Shown here: in pieces, positions 15,156 through 22,618 of the stretch | Layout of the letters: each line of letters starts with the position of its first letter | How positions within the stretch are numbered: the stretch's first letter is position 1 | NCBI GenBank assembly: GCA_900542385.1 | Contig: UQNP01000016.1 | Coordinates: forward strand, 1 to 22,618 | Length of the DNA stretch: 22,618 bases | Direction of reading: 5' to 3' | DNA from: an uncultured Eubacterium sp. | Lineage (GTDB): Bacteria > Bacillota > Clostridia > Peptostreptococcales > Anaerovoracaceae | The notes under the pieces: generated by a model | What the model saw: the letters and a program-made list of their open reading frames with translations, nothing else | Told to the model about the DNA's origin: nothing | Database searches by the model: none | Translations under genes and position numbers: made by a program

Positions 15156-17123
15156 ATGGAACGATTTGAATTGGTATCGGAATACAAGCCTACCGGCGAT
15201 CAGCCGCAGGCTATAGATAAAATTTCAGAAAGAATACTTGCAGGAGAGCGGTCGCAGACACTTATGGGTGTCACAGGATCAGGCAAGACTTTTACTATGG
15301 CAAATATCATAGAGCGCGTACAGAAACCGACTCTGGTGATATCCCATAATAAAACCCTTGCAGCACAGCTTCACGGAGAGTTCAAGGAGTTTTTTCCAAA
15401 CAATGCGGTGGAGTATTTTGTCTCCTATTATGATTACTATCAGCCGGAAGCGTATGTCGCGTCTACCGACACATATATAGAAAAGGATTCGGATATAAAT
15501 GCAGAGATAGAAAAACTTCGTAATTCTGCGACGGCAGCTCTGTCTGAAAGGCGGGACGTGATAATAGTAGCCAGTGTTTCATGTATATATGGATTAGGAA
15601 GTCCTATAGATTATAAAAATCAGGTTATATCCTTGCGCCCCGGTATGGAAAAAGACAGGCAGGAGCTTCTTAGAAAGCTTGTGGATATACAGTATACGAG
15701 AAATGATATGGCTATGGATCGCGGGAATTTCAGGGTCAGAGGCGATACGATAGATATTTATCCGGCAGGTGCGGAAAATGCCGTGAGGATCGAGCTCTTT
15801 GGAGACGAGGTCGAGAGCATAAAAGAGATCAACGCTGTTACGGGAGAAATAATCGGCATAAGAAATCATGTGGCCATATATCCGGCGTCACAGTATGTTA
15901 CGAGCAAAGAAAATATAGAACGTGCAGTGGGCACGATAAATGAAGAGCTTTCGGAGAGGATACAGTGGTTTAAGGACAGGGGCAAACTGATAGAAGCCCA
16001 GAGGATAGAACAGAGGACAAGGTACGATATAGAAATGCTTCGTGAAGTCGGCACCTGTAAAGGAATAGAAAATTATTCAAGACATATTTCAGGTCTCGAG
16101 CCGGGCGCCAGACCTTATACGCTTATAGATTACATACCTGAGGATTTTCTTATAATAATAGACGAGTCTCATGTCATGCTGCCGCAGCTTCGGGCCATGT
16201 ATGCGGGAGACCGTTCGAGAAAACAGTCGCTGGTGGACTATGGATTCAGACTGCCGTCGGCGCTTGACAACAGACCGCTGAAGTTTGAAGAATTCAACTC
16301 GATGATAAACCAGATACTTTATGTGAGCGCGACTCCTGCGGAGTATGAGAGGGAACAGAGTGGAGGAATTTCAGCAGAGCAGATAATAAGACCGACGGGA
16401 CTTTTGGACCCGGTAATAGAACTTCATGAAACTGAAAATCAGATGGATCATCTGATCGGTGAGATCAATAAGACTGCGGAAAAAGGCGAGAGAGTGCTCG
16501 TAACGACTCTGACGAAAAAAATGGCTGAGAGTCTTACGGATTACTTGAAAAATGTAGGAATAAAGGTAAGATATCTACATTCCGAAGTGGATACGCTGGA
16601 GAGAATGGAGATAATAAGAGACCTGAGACTTGGAGCTTTTGATGTACTTGTAGGAATCAATCTTCTGAGAGAGGGACTGGATATACCGGAAGTTTCTCTC
16701 GTAGCCATCCTCGATGCGGATAAGGAAGGTTTCCTGAGGACAGAAACATCACTCATACAGACCATAGGAAGGGCTGCAAGAAACGCCGACAGCAAGGTTA
16801 TAATGTACTGCGACGGCATAAGCCCTGCGATGAAAGCTGCAATAGATGAGACAAAGAGACGAAGAAAGATACAGGACGAATACAATAAGGCAAACGGTAT
16901 AACTCCTCAGAGTGTCAAGAAGGCAGTGAGAAGTGTGATAGAAGCGACGAAGCCTGCTGAGGAAGACTATAAAGGAAAGAGTCCGCTTGAGCTTACTAAG
17001 AAAGAACTCAAGGATTACGTAAAGAAACTTGAAAAAGAAATGAAACAGGCTGCTGAGGATCTGCAGTTTGAAAGAGCTGCCGAACTGAGGGATATGGTGT
17101 TCGAGTATAAGACAAGACTTTAA
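15156..17123 (+). CDS. uvrB: Excinuclease ABC subunit B
   Basis: A 655-residue UvrB, the helicase-like damage-verification subunit of nucleotide excision repair. Visible elements: N-terminal [17 protein letters not shown], Walker A GVTGSGKT (K44), the damage-probing beta-hairpin region [15 protein letters not shown] box [12 protein letters not shown], helicase motif [23 protein letters not shown] and [11 protein letters not shown]-terminal UVR domain ([20 protein letters not shown]) binds UvrC or UvrA. The length is normal. The ATG at 15156, with GGGAG about 10 bases upstream, gives the family N-terminus [10 protein letters not shown]; an in-frame upstream start at 15069 lies before the promoter. 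A LexA box controls it, and uvrA follows after 34 bp. Confidence 0.97.
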   Translation: MERFELVSEYKPTGDQPQAIDKISERILAGERSQTLMGVTGSGKTFTMANIIERVQKPTLVISHNKTLAAQLHGEFKEFFPNNAVEYFVSYYDYYQPEAYVASTDTYIEKDSDINAEIEKLRNSATAALSERRDVIIVASVSCIYGLGSPIDYKNQVISLRPGMEKDRQELLRKLVDIQYTRNDMAMDRGNFRVRGDTIDIYPAGAENAVRIELFGDEVESIKEINAVTGEIIGIRNHVAIYPASQYVTSKENIERAVGTINEELSERIQWFKDRGKLIEAQRIEQRTRYDIEMLREVGTCKGIENYSRHISGLEPGARPYTLIDYIPEDFLIIIDESHVMLPQLRAMYAGDRSRKQSLVDYGFRLPSALDNRPLKFEEFNSMINQILYVSATPAEYEREQSGGISAEQIIRPTGLLDPVIELHETENQMDHLIGEINKTAEKGERVLVTTLTKKMAESLTDYLKNVGIKVRYLHSEVDTLERMEIIRDLRLGAFDVLVGINLLREGLDIPEVSLVAILDADKEGFLRTETSLIQTIGRAARNADSKVIMYCDGISPAMKAAIDETKRRRKIQDEYNKANGITPQSVKKAVRSVIEATKPAEEDYKGKSPLELTKKELKDYVKKLEKEMKQAAEDLQFERAAELRDMVFEYKTRL

Positions 17124-17157
17124 AGCAAGAATAAAAGGACAAAGGAAAAGGAGTAAA

Positions 17158-20001
17158 ATGGCAAAAGATATAGTTATAAAGGGAGCAAGAGAAAACAACC
17201 TTAAAAACGTGGATGTCACGATACCGAGAGACAAGCTCGTCGTGCTTACGGGGCTGTCGGGATCAGGCAAATCCTCCCTCGCTTTCGATACGATATATGC
17301 GGAAGGTCAGAGAAAATACATGGAGAGCCTGTCGTCGTATGCGAGACAGTTCCTGGGGCAGATGGAAAAACCGGATGTTGAATCCATAGAAGGACTTTCT
17401 CCGGCCATATCCATAGATCAGAAGACCACGAATAAAAATCCCCGTTCTACAGTAGGAACCGTGACGGAGATATACGATTATTTAAGACTCATGTATGCGA
17501 GGATAGGAATACCTCACTGTCCTGTTTGCGGCAGAGAGATATCAAGTCAGTCTATAGATCAGATAGTAGAGCTTCTTATGGAAGAAGGGGAGGGAGCAAA
17601 GCTGATTATAATGGCTCCTGTAGTAAGACAGAGAAAGGGTCAGCATGAAAAGATACTGGAAAGGATACGCAAAGAGGGGTTTACACGCGTAAGGGTCGAT
17701 GGAGATATCAAATTCCTTGAAGAAGATGAAATAAAGCTGGAAAAAACTTTTAAACATACGATAGAGATAGTTGTAGACAGGATAAAAGTAAGAGACGGCG
17801 TGCAGAGCAGGCTTACAGAAGCCTGTGAGCTGGCAGTCAGCCATGGCGAAGGATTGATACAGGTCTCAGTTGATAAGGACGGATCGGTGGAAGAAAAGAC
17901 TTTCAGTACAAGTCTCGCGTGTCCGGAACACGGGGTGAGCATCGAGGAGCTTGAGCCGAGAATGTTTTCATTCAACAATCCTCTTGGCGCCTGCTCTGAA
18001 TGCAACGGTTTGGGGTTCATTCAGAGGATAGATCCGGATCTTATAATCCCGGATCAGGACAAGAGCATAAATGAAAAATGTTTGAGCAATGTGTTTGCAA
18101 CGATGGAATATACGAGTTATTACTGGCAGGTCATACGTGCTCTGGCTGAAAAATACGGTGCCGATATGGATACACCGTTTAAGGATCTGCCGAAAAAGTT
18201 CAAGCAGGTGCTTTTATATGGTACAGGCGATGAAAAGCTTCAATACGTCTATACAAATAAAAATGGCGAAAGTCATAACAGGAACCATTCTTTTGAAGGC
18301 ATAATAAATAACCTGGAAAGACGGTACAGAGAGACAAATTCCGAGTGGATAAAAGAAAAGATGGAAAAGCATATGCGAGTGACTGAATGTCCGGAATGCC
18401 ACGGCAATAAGCTGAAACCTGAACTGCTTGCCGTCACAGTCGGAGGCAAAAATATAATGCAGTTCTGCGATATGTCCGTGGCCGAAGCTATAGAATTTAT
18501 CGATGATCTGAAATTGTCGCAGTCACATATGATGATAGCGGCAGAAATAATAAAGGAGATAAGAGGGCGACTTAAATTCCTTGCAAATGTAGGTCTGGAC
18601 TACCTTACGCTCTCGAGAGCATCCGCAACACTTTCAGGAGGAGAGTCACAGCGTATAAGGCTTGCAACACAGATAGGCTCAGGGTTGGTTGGAGTCCTTT
18701 ATATACTCGATGAACCCAGCATAGGTCTGCATCAAAAGGATAATGCAAAACTTCTGGATGCGTTGAGAAAACTTACAGATATAGGCAATACGCTCATAGT
18801 GGTAGAACACGATGAAGATACTATGTATGCTGCGGATCATATAGTTGATATTGGTCCCGGGGCAGGAGCCGGCGGAGGTGAGCTGGTTGCCCAGGGAAGC
18901 GTTGAGGATATAAAGAAGTGCGAGAGATCTATAACAGGCCGGTATCTGAGCGGTAAAAAAAAGATAGAGGTGCCGAAAGAAAGACGAAAGGGAAACGGCA
19001 AGCATATAGAGATAAAAGGTGCTGCTGAAAACAATCTGAAAAATATAGATGTAAAGATACCTCTTGGCAAGATGGTATGCGTTACGGGAGTTTCAGGCTC
19101 AGGCAAAAGCAGTCTTATAAATGAGATACTGTATAAAGGTATAGCGGCGGAAATGTACGGAAGCAAGGAAAAGCCCGGCAGGCATAAAAGGATAAACGGA
19201 TTGCAAAACATAGATAAGATAATAGATATAAATCAGGCGCCGATAGGAAGGACCCCGAGGTCCAATCCTGCAACTTATACGGGAGTTTTCACGCATATTC
19301 GCGATTTGTTTTCGCAGCTTCCTGAAGCAAAGCTGCGAGGCTACGGCAAGGGCAGATTCAGCTTTAACGTTAAGGGTGGAAGATGTGAGGCCTGCAATGG
19401 AGACGGTATAATAAAAATTGAAATGCACTTTCTTCCGGATGTTTATGTACCGTGTGAGGTGTGTAAGGGAAAACGTTATAACAGAGAAACTCTTGAAGTT
19501 AAATACAAAGGAAAGAGCATATTCGATGTGCTGGATATGAATGTAGAGGAAGCTGCGGAATTTTTCAGCAATATACCTACGATTTCAAGACAGCTCAATA
19601 CTCTTCTTGAAGTCGGGATGGGATATATCAAGCTGGGACAGCCGAGTACACAGCTTTCGGGAGGTGAAGCTCAGAGAATAAAGCTGGCTTCAGAGCTTTC
19701 CAAGAAAAGTACGGGAAAGACTCTTTATATTCTCGACGAGCCAACTACAGGACTGCATTTTGCCGATGTCGACAAACTTATATCTGTTTTGGACAAACTG
19801 GTTGATGCCGGAAATACAGTGGTCGTAATAGAACATAACCTTGATGTGATAAAGAGAGCGGATCACATCATAGACCTGGGGCCTGACGGCGGATTCAGAG
19901 GCGGACAGATAATAGCGGAAGGGACACCTGAAGAGATAGCAAAGGTTGAAAGATCTTATACAGGACAGTTTCTTAAAAAAATGCTGGAGGTGAAAAATTG
20001 A
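17158..20001 (+). CDS. uvrA: Excinuclease ABC subunit A
   Basis: A 947-residue UvrA, the damage-recognition ATPase of nucleotide excision repair. Two ABC-type nucleotide sites are present: Walker A GLSGSGKS and signature [12 protein letters not shown] in the first, GVSGSGKS and [12 protein letters not shown] in the second. Each has its own Walker B ([24 protein letters not shown]). Zinc-binding cysteines lie in [20 protein letters not shown] and CEACNGDG...[10 protein letters not shown]. Length and motif order are normal. AAAGGAG precedes the ATG. The stop codon overlaps the TTG start of the following transporter, so the two are coupled. Confidence 0.97.
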   Translation: MAKDIVIKGARENNLKNVDVTIPRDKLVVLTGLSGSGKSSLAFDTIYAEGQRKYMESLSSYARQFLGQMEKPDVESIEGLSPAISIDQKTTNKNPRSTVGTVTEIYDYLRLMYARIGIPHCPVCGREISSQSIDQIVELLMEEGEGAKLIIMAPVVRQRKGQHEKILERIRKEGFTRVRVDGDIKFLEEDEIKLEKTFKHTIEIVVDRIKVRDGVQSRLTEACELAVSHGEGLIQVSVDKDGSVEEKTFSTSLACPEHGVSIEELEPRMFSFNNPLGACSECNGLGFIQRIDPDLIIPDQDKSINEKCLSNVFATMEYTSYYWQVIRALAEKYGADMDTPFKDLPKKFKQVLLYGTGDEKLQYVYTNKNGESHNRNHSFEGIINNLERRYRETNSEWIKEKMEKHMRVTECPECHGNKLKPELLAVTVGGKNIMQFCDMSVAEAIEFIDDLKLSQSHMMIAAEIIKEIRGRLKFLANVGLDYLTLSRASATLSGGESQRIRLATQIGSGLVGVLYILDEPSIGLHQKDNAKLLDALRKLTDIGNTLIVVEHDEDTMYAADHIVDIGPGAGAGGGELVAQGSVEDIKKCERSITGRYLSGKKKIEVPKERRKGNGKHIEIKGAAENNLKNIDVKIPLGKMVCVTGVSGSGKSSLINEILYKGIAAEMYGSKEKPGRHKRINGLQNIDKIIDINQAPIGRTPRSNPATYTGVFTHIRDLFSQLPEAKLRGYGKGRFSFNVKGGRCEACNGDGIIKIEMHFLPDVYVPCEVCKGKRYNRETLEVKYKGKSIFDVLDMNVEEAAEFFSNIPTISRQLNTLLEVGMGYIKLGQPSTQLSGGEAQRIKLASELSKKSTGKTLYILDEPTTGLHFADVDKLISVLDKLVDAGNTVVVIEHNLDVIKRADHIIDLGPDGGFRGGQIIAEGTPEEIAKVERSYTGQFLKKMLEVKN

Positions 20002-20921
20002 AGGAAAAACGTACGGCTTTCATTATGATGTGCGGCCTTGTGTGTTTATGGGGGCTGGATTACGTGTTAGCAAAAAACGCTCTTGGAATACTCAAACCGA
20101 TGTGCCTTCTGTTTTTGAAATACAGTGTAGGCTTTATACTGGTCGCAATAGTTAAATTCAGTCAGGACAGAAAGAGTATAGTACGCGTAAAAGACATTCC
20201 TTTTTTCATACTGTGCTCCATAACGGGAGAGATACTGTATTTTACCTGTGAATACACGGCGATGGATTACATACCGGTGTCGCTGATAACTATAATACTG
20301 GCATTTGTGCCTGCTGTATCGATATTGATAGAGCGTATAGTTTTTAAAAAGAAATTCACTGCTAAAATGGCGTTGGGCACGATTATATGTATTCTGGGAG
20401 TTGCTATAGTTATAGGCGCGGATTTCAGAGAACTGCTTCAGGGAAGATTCATAGGATATCTGCTGGCATTCGGAGCCGTTTTATCGTGGAACGCATATAA
20501 TTTCATAACTGCGAATGTGAGCAGGCATTATACGGGAGCAACTATGACATTCAACCAACTGCTTTGCACTATCCTCATACTTTTACCTTATGCACTGCAT
20601 AATATGCCTGAAACTGAGTCTTTTACACCGGGTATAATAGGTGGTATAATATACCTTGGACTCGGAAGCGCCGGTATGGGATATCTTATACTGGTCAGAG
20701 GTTTGAAGGTACTGGGTCCTACGATTTCGGCAATGTTTTCGAATTTTCTGCCGGTAACGGCGACTTTTTTCGGATGGCTGTTTTTGGGGGAATCCATCGG
20801 AGCGGTACAGATAGTCGGCGGAGTAATCGTAATAATTTCATCATGCGTAGTAATTAAAGAAAAAGGTAAAATGGAGGAGCAGTCAGATGATAGAAAAATT
20901 AAACCTGACGATGTTGACTGA
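19998..20921 (+). CDS. DMT-superfamily (EamA) transporter, TTG start
   Basis: A 307-residue membrane protein with ten hydrophobic segments in two EamA repeats ([18 protein letters not shown] near the start; [19 protein letters not shown] opening the second). The substrate is unknown, and it is only distantly like the transporter at 222. It begins at a TTG that overlaps the uvrA stop (TTGA); GGAGGTG ends 5 bases upstream and supports this start. Its C-terminal hydrophilic tail ([19 protein letters not shown]) is encoded over the start of pncB. The position between uvrA and pncB suggests one transcript and possibly a role in precursor uptake or export, which is inference. Confidence 0.88.
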   Translation: MKEKRTAFIMMCGLVCLWGLDYVLAKNALGILKPMCLLFLKYSVGFILVAIVKFSQDRKSIVRVKDIPFFILCSITGEILYFTCEYTAMDYIPVSLITIILAFVPAVSILIERIVFKKKFTAKMALGTIICILGVAIVIGADFRELLQGRFIGYLLAFGAVLSWNAYNFITANVSRHYTGATMTFNQLLCTILILLPYALHNMPETESFTPGIIGGIIYLGLGSAGMGYLILVRGLKVLGPTISAMFSNFLPVTATFFGWLFLGESIGAVQIVGGVIVIISSCVVIKEKGKMEEQSDDRKIKPDDVD

Positions 20922-22314
20922 TTTTTATGAGATGACCATGGCTAATGGGTATTTTTGTACAGACATGGCTGAAGACATCGCGTATTTCGATATGTTTTTC
21001 AGGAAGATACCGGATGACGGAGGCTATGCTGTGATGGCAGGGCTTGAACAGGTGATAAGATATCTGGACGGACTGGAGTTTACAGAAGAAGATATAGAAT
21101 ATCTGAGAAGCAAAAAGATCTTCAATGAAGATTTTCTGAAATATCTCGAAGACTTTAAATTTACCTGCGATGTATGGGCTGTTCCGGAAGGAACTCCTAT
21201 ATTTCCGGGAGAACCGATAATAACGGTAAGAGGCCCGGTGATGCAGGCTCAGTTCGTAGAGACGATGATCCTCCTTATAATAAATCATCAGAGTCTTATA
21301 GCGACAAAGGCCAGCAGGATAGTGCGTGCGGCGGCAGGAAGACCTGTAATGGAATTCGGGACGAGAAGAGCCCACGGAACTGCGGCGGCTGTCTACGGTG
21401 CGAGAGCAGCTTACATAGGAGGATGTGTAGGAACGGCATGCACTATATCGGACAGAGATTTCGGAATACCGGCACTTGGAACTATGGCTCACAGCTGGGT
21501 GCAGATGTACGATGACGAGTATGAGGCTTTTAAAAAATATGCGGAGATATATCCGAGCAACTGCGTGCTGCTGGTAGATACCTACAATGTGTTGAAATCA
21601 GGAGTTCCAAAAGCCATAAAAGTGTTTAAAGAAATGAAGCCTGAGAAAATGGGGATAAGGATAGACAGCGGAGATATAGCTTATCTCACTAAGAAAGCGA
21701 GGAAAATGCTCGATGATGCGGGACTTGAGGATTGCACCATAGTTGTTTCCAATTCCCTCGATGAATATATAATAAGAGATGTTATAATGGAGGGCGCATG
21801 TATAGATTCTTTCGGAGTAGGAGAGAGACTGATAACGGCGGGATCAGAGCCTGTGTTTGGAGGAGTCTATAAACTGTCGGCTCTTGAAAAGAACGGAGAG
21901 ATGATACCGAAAATAAAGATCAGTGAAAATGTAGGCAAGATAACGAATCCGGGTTTTAAAACAGTTTATCGGCTCTTTGATAAAGATACAAACAGAGCAC
22001 TTGCCGATGTCATAGTACTTGATGGAGAAACGATTCCTGAAGATGATGAATATGAGATATTCGATCCGAATGCTGTATGGAAGAGAAAAAAGATAAGCAA
22101 CTTCTATGTGAAAAATCTCAGAGAACAGATCTTCAAAGGCGGAAAGCTTATATATGAAAGTCCTTCGATAGATGAGATAAGGGATTACTGCAAGGATCAG
22201 CTTGACGCTATGTGGGATGAAATGAAACGTTTTGAGAATCCACAGACGTACTATGTGGATCTGTCCTACGATCTGTGGAAACTCAAACACGATATGATTG
22301 AAAACGCTAAATAA
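20887..22314 (+). CDS. pncB: Nicotinate phosphoribosyltransferase
   Basis: A 475-residue enzyme of the NAD salvage (Preiss-Handler) pathway that makes nicotinate mononucleotide from nicotinate and PRPP with ATP hydrolysis. Family marks: N-terminal [37 protein letters not shown], the phospho-acceptor histidine H202 in TMAHSWVQMY, LVDTYNVL, and the phosphoribosyl-binding GIRIDSGDIAYLTK. GGAGGAG precedes the ATG, and the gene overlaps the transporter by 35 bp. Clostridial and other NAPRTases have this length. No terminator is visible in the 17 bp before the convergent MATE gene. Confidence 0.94.
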   Translation: MIEKLNLTMLTDFYEMTMANGYFCTDMAEDIAYFDMFFRKIPDDGGYAVMAGLEQVIRYLDGLEFTEEDIEYLRSKKIFNEDFLKYLEDFKFTCDVWAVPEGTPIFPGEPIITVRGPVMQAQFVETMILLIINHQSLIATKASRIVRAAAGRPVMEFGTRRAHGTAAAVYGARAAYIGGCVGTACTISDRDFGIPALGTMAHSWVQMYDDEYEAFKKYAEIYPSNCVLLVDTYNVLKSGVPKAIKVFKEMKPEKMGIRIDSGDIAYLTKKARKMLDDAGLEDCTIVVSNSLDEYIIRDVIMEGACIDSFGVGERLITAGSEPVFGGVYKLSALEKNGEMIPKIKISENVGKITNPGFKTVYRLFDKDTNRALADVIVLDGETIPEDDEYEIFDPNAVWKRKKISNFYVKNLREQIFKGGKLIYESPSIDEIRDYCKDQLDAMWDEMKRFENPQTYYVDLSYDLWKLKHDMIENAK

Positions 22315-22331
22315 TAACGTGATTTTTAATG

Positions 22332-22618
22332 TTAGCTGATATCCTCTCTATAAAGCTCATTTCGTAGCTTAATGAGGATTATCAGCGACATTATTCCGGC
22401 AAGAAGCGCCGTACCTGCGAAGTTGAGCCATATGCCTGTGAGGCCGAGAGGCCACAGAAGGGCTATCAGTATCACAGGAAAAACAAAGGCGGTCGATACG
22501 GATATGAAAGACGCAGGCAGAGGCTTTTCGATAGCCAGCATATAGCTTTGGGTGGCAAAGGAAAACCACCGTGTTATATAAGTCAGGCTGAACAGCTGCA
22601 GCGCCGTTCCCGCTTCGG
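22332..22618 (-). CDS. MATE-family efflux transporter, C-terminal part (5' end outside window)
   Basis: The frame is open from the right edge to the TAA at 22332-22334, giving about 94 residues. It reads GTALQLFSLTYITRWFSFAT, then QSYMLAIEKPLPASFISV, then two hydrophobic segments (FVFPVILIALLWPLGLTGIW and GTALLAGIMSLIILIKL). The 'A-Q-S-Y-x-x-A-I-x-K-P' stretch, the loop before the last helix pair and the charged tail are typical of the C-terminus of MATE multidrug/Na+ antiporters. The ATG at 22541 is internal; the true start lies beyond the window. It converges on pncB. Confidence 0.78.
   Translation of the reverse strand, partial: EAGTALQLFSLTYITRWFSFATQSYMLAIEKPLPASFISVSTAFVFPVILIALLWPLGLTGIWLNFAGTALLAGIMSLIILIKLRNELYREDIS

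Noticed and set aside
1..22618. CRISPR arrays, tRNA or rRNA genes, insertion sequences, phage or defence genes
   Set aside because: No repeated spacer units, cloverleaf-like sequences, transposase or integrase motifs, or defence-protein motifs were seen on either strand.

Overview
The window is 22.6 kb of low-to-moderate GC DNA, rich in AGA and ATA codons, with strong AGGAGG-type ribosome sites and many overlapping same-strand genes. This, the Gram-positive-type LexA (DinR) box and the lipoprotein signal fit an anaerobic member of the Clostridia (Bacillota). The genus cannot be read from the sequence. There are no rRNA or tRNA genes, insertion sequences, CRISPR arrays or phage genes. It reads as ordinary chromosome.

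Layout. (1) Bases 1-161 are the tail of an unidentified gene, followed by a terminator. (2) Bases 222-3652 (+) hold an EamA/DMT transporter, a CoA-pyrophosphatase-type Nudix hydrolase, a nitrilase-superfamily amidase and a BMP/PnrA-type lipoprotein. The first three overlap; a bidirectional terminator follows. (3) Bases 3699-6007 (-) hold a citrate synthase and, upstream of it, a CcdA-type thiol-redox membrane protein. A dyad and a good -10 box precede citrate synthase. (4) Bases 6183-14987 (+) hold a sensor kinase and response regulator, a CtpE-like P-type ATPase, a zinc-ribbon membrane protein, a MOP-family flippase, an MGDG/UgtP-type glycosyltransferase and a GT2-GtrA glycosyltransferase. 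This looks like an envelope and cation-homeostasis locus with its own regulator. (5) Bases 15076-22314 (+) hold a LexA box and promoter, then uvrB, uvrA, a second EamA/DMT transporter and nicotinate phosphoribosyltransferase (pncB), tightly packed or overlapping. (6) Bases 22332-22618 (-) are the C-terminal part of a MATE efflux protein.

Main points for a second look. The P-type ATPase and the flippase are each split by a one-base frame change at a T run, and in both cases the second half continues cleanly in the new frame. The zinc-ribbon gene has its Shine-Dalgarno sequence buried in a perfect 10-bp hairpin. A LexA-controlled uvrBA operon appears to extend into NAD salvage. I found no clearly novel defence or mobile system; the two-component/ATPase/glycolipid locus is the best candidate for a poorly described functional unit.
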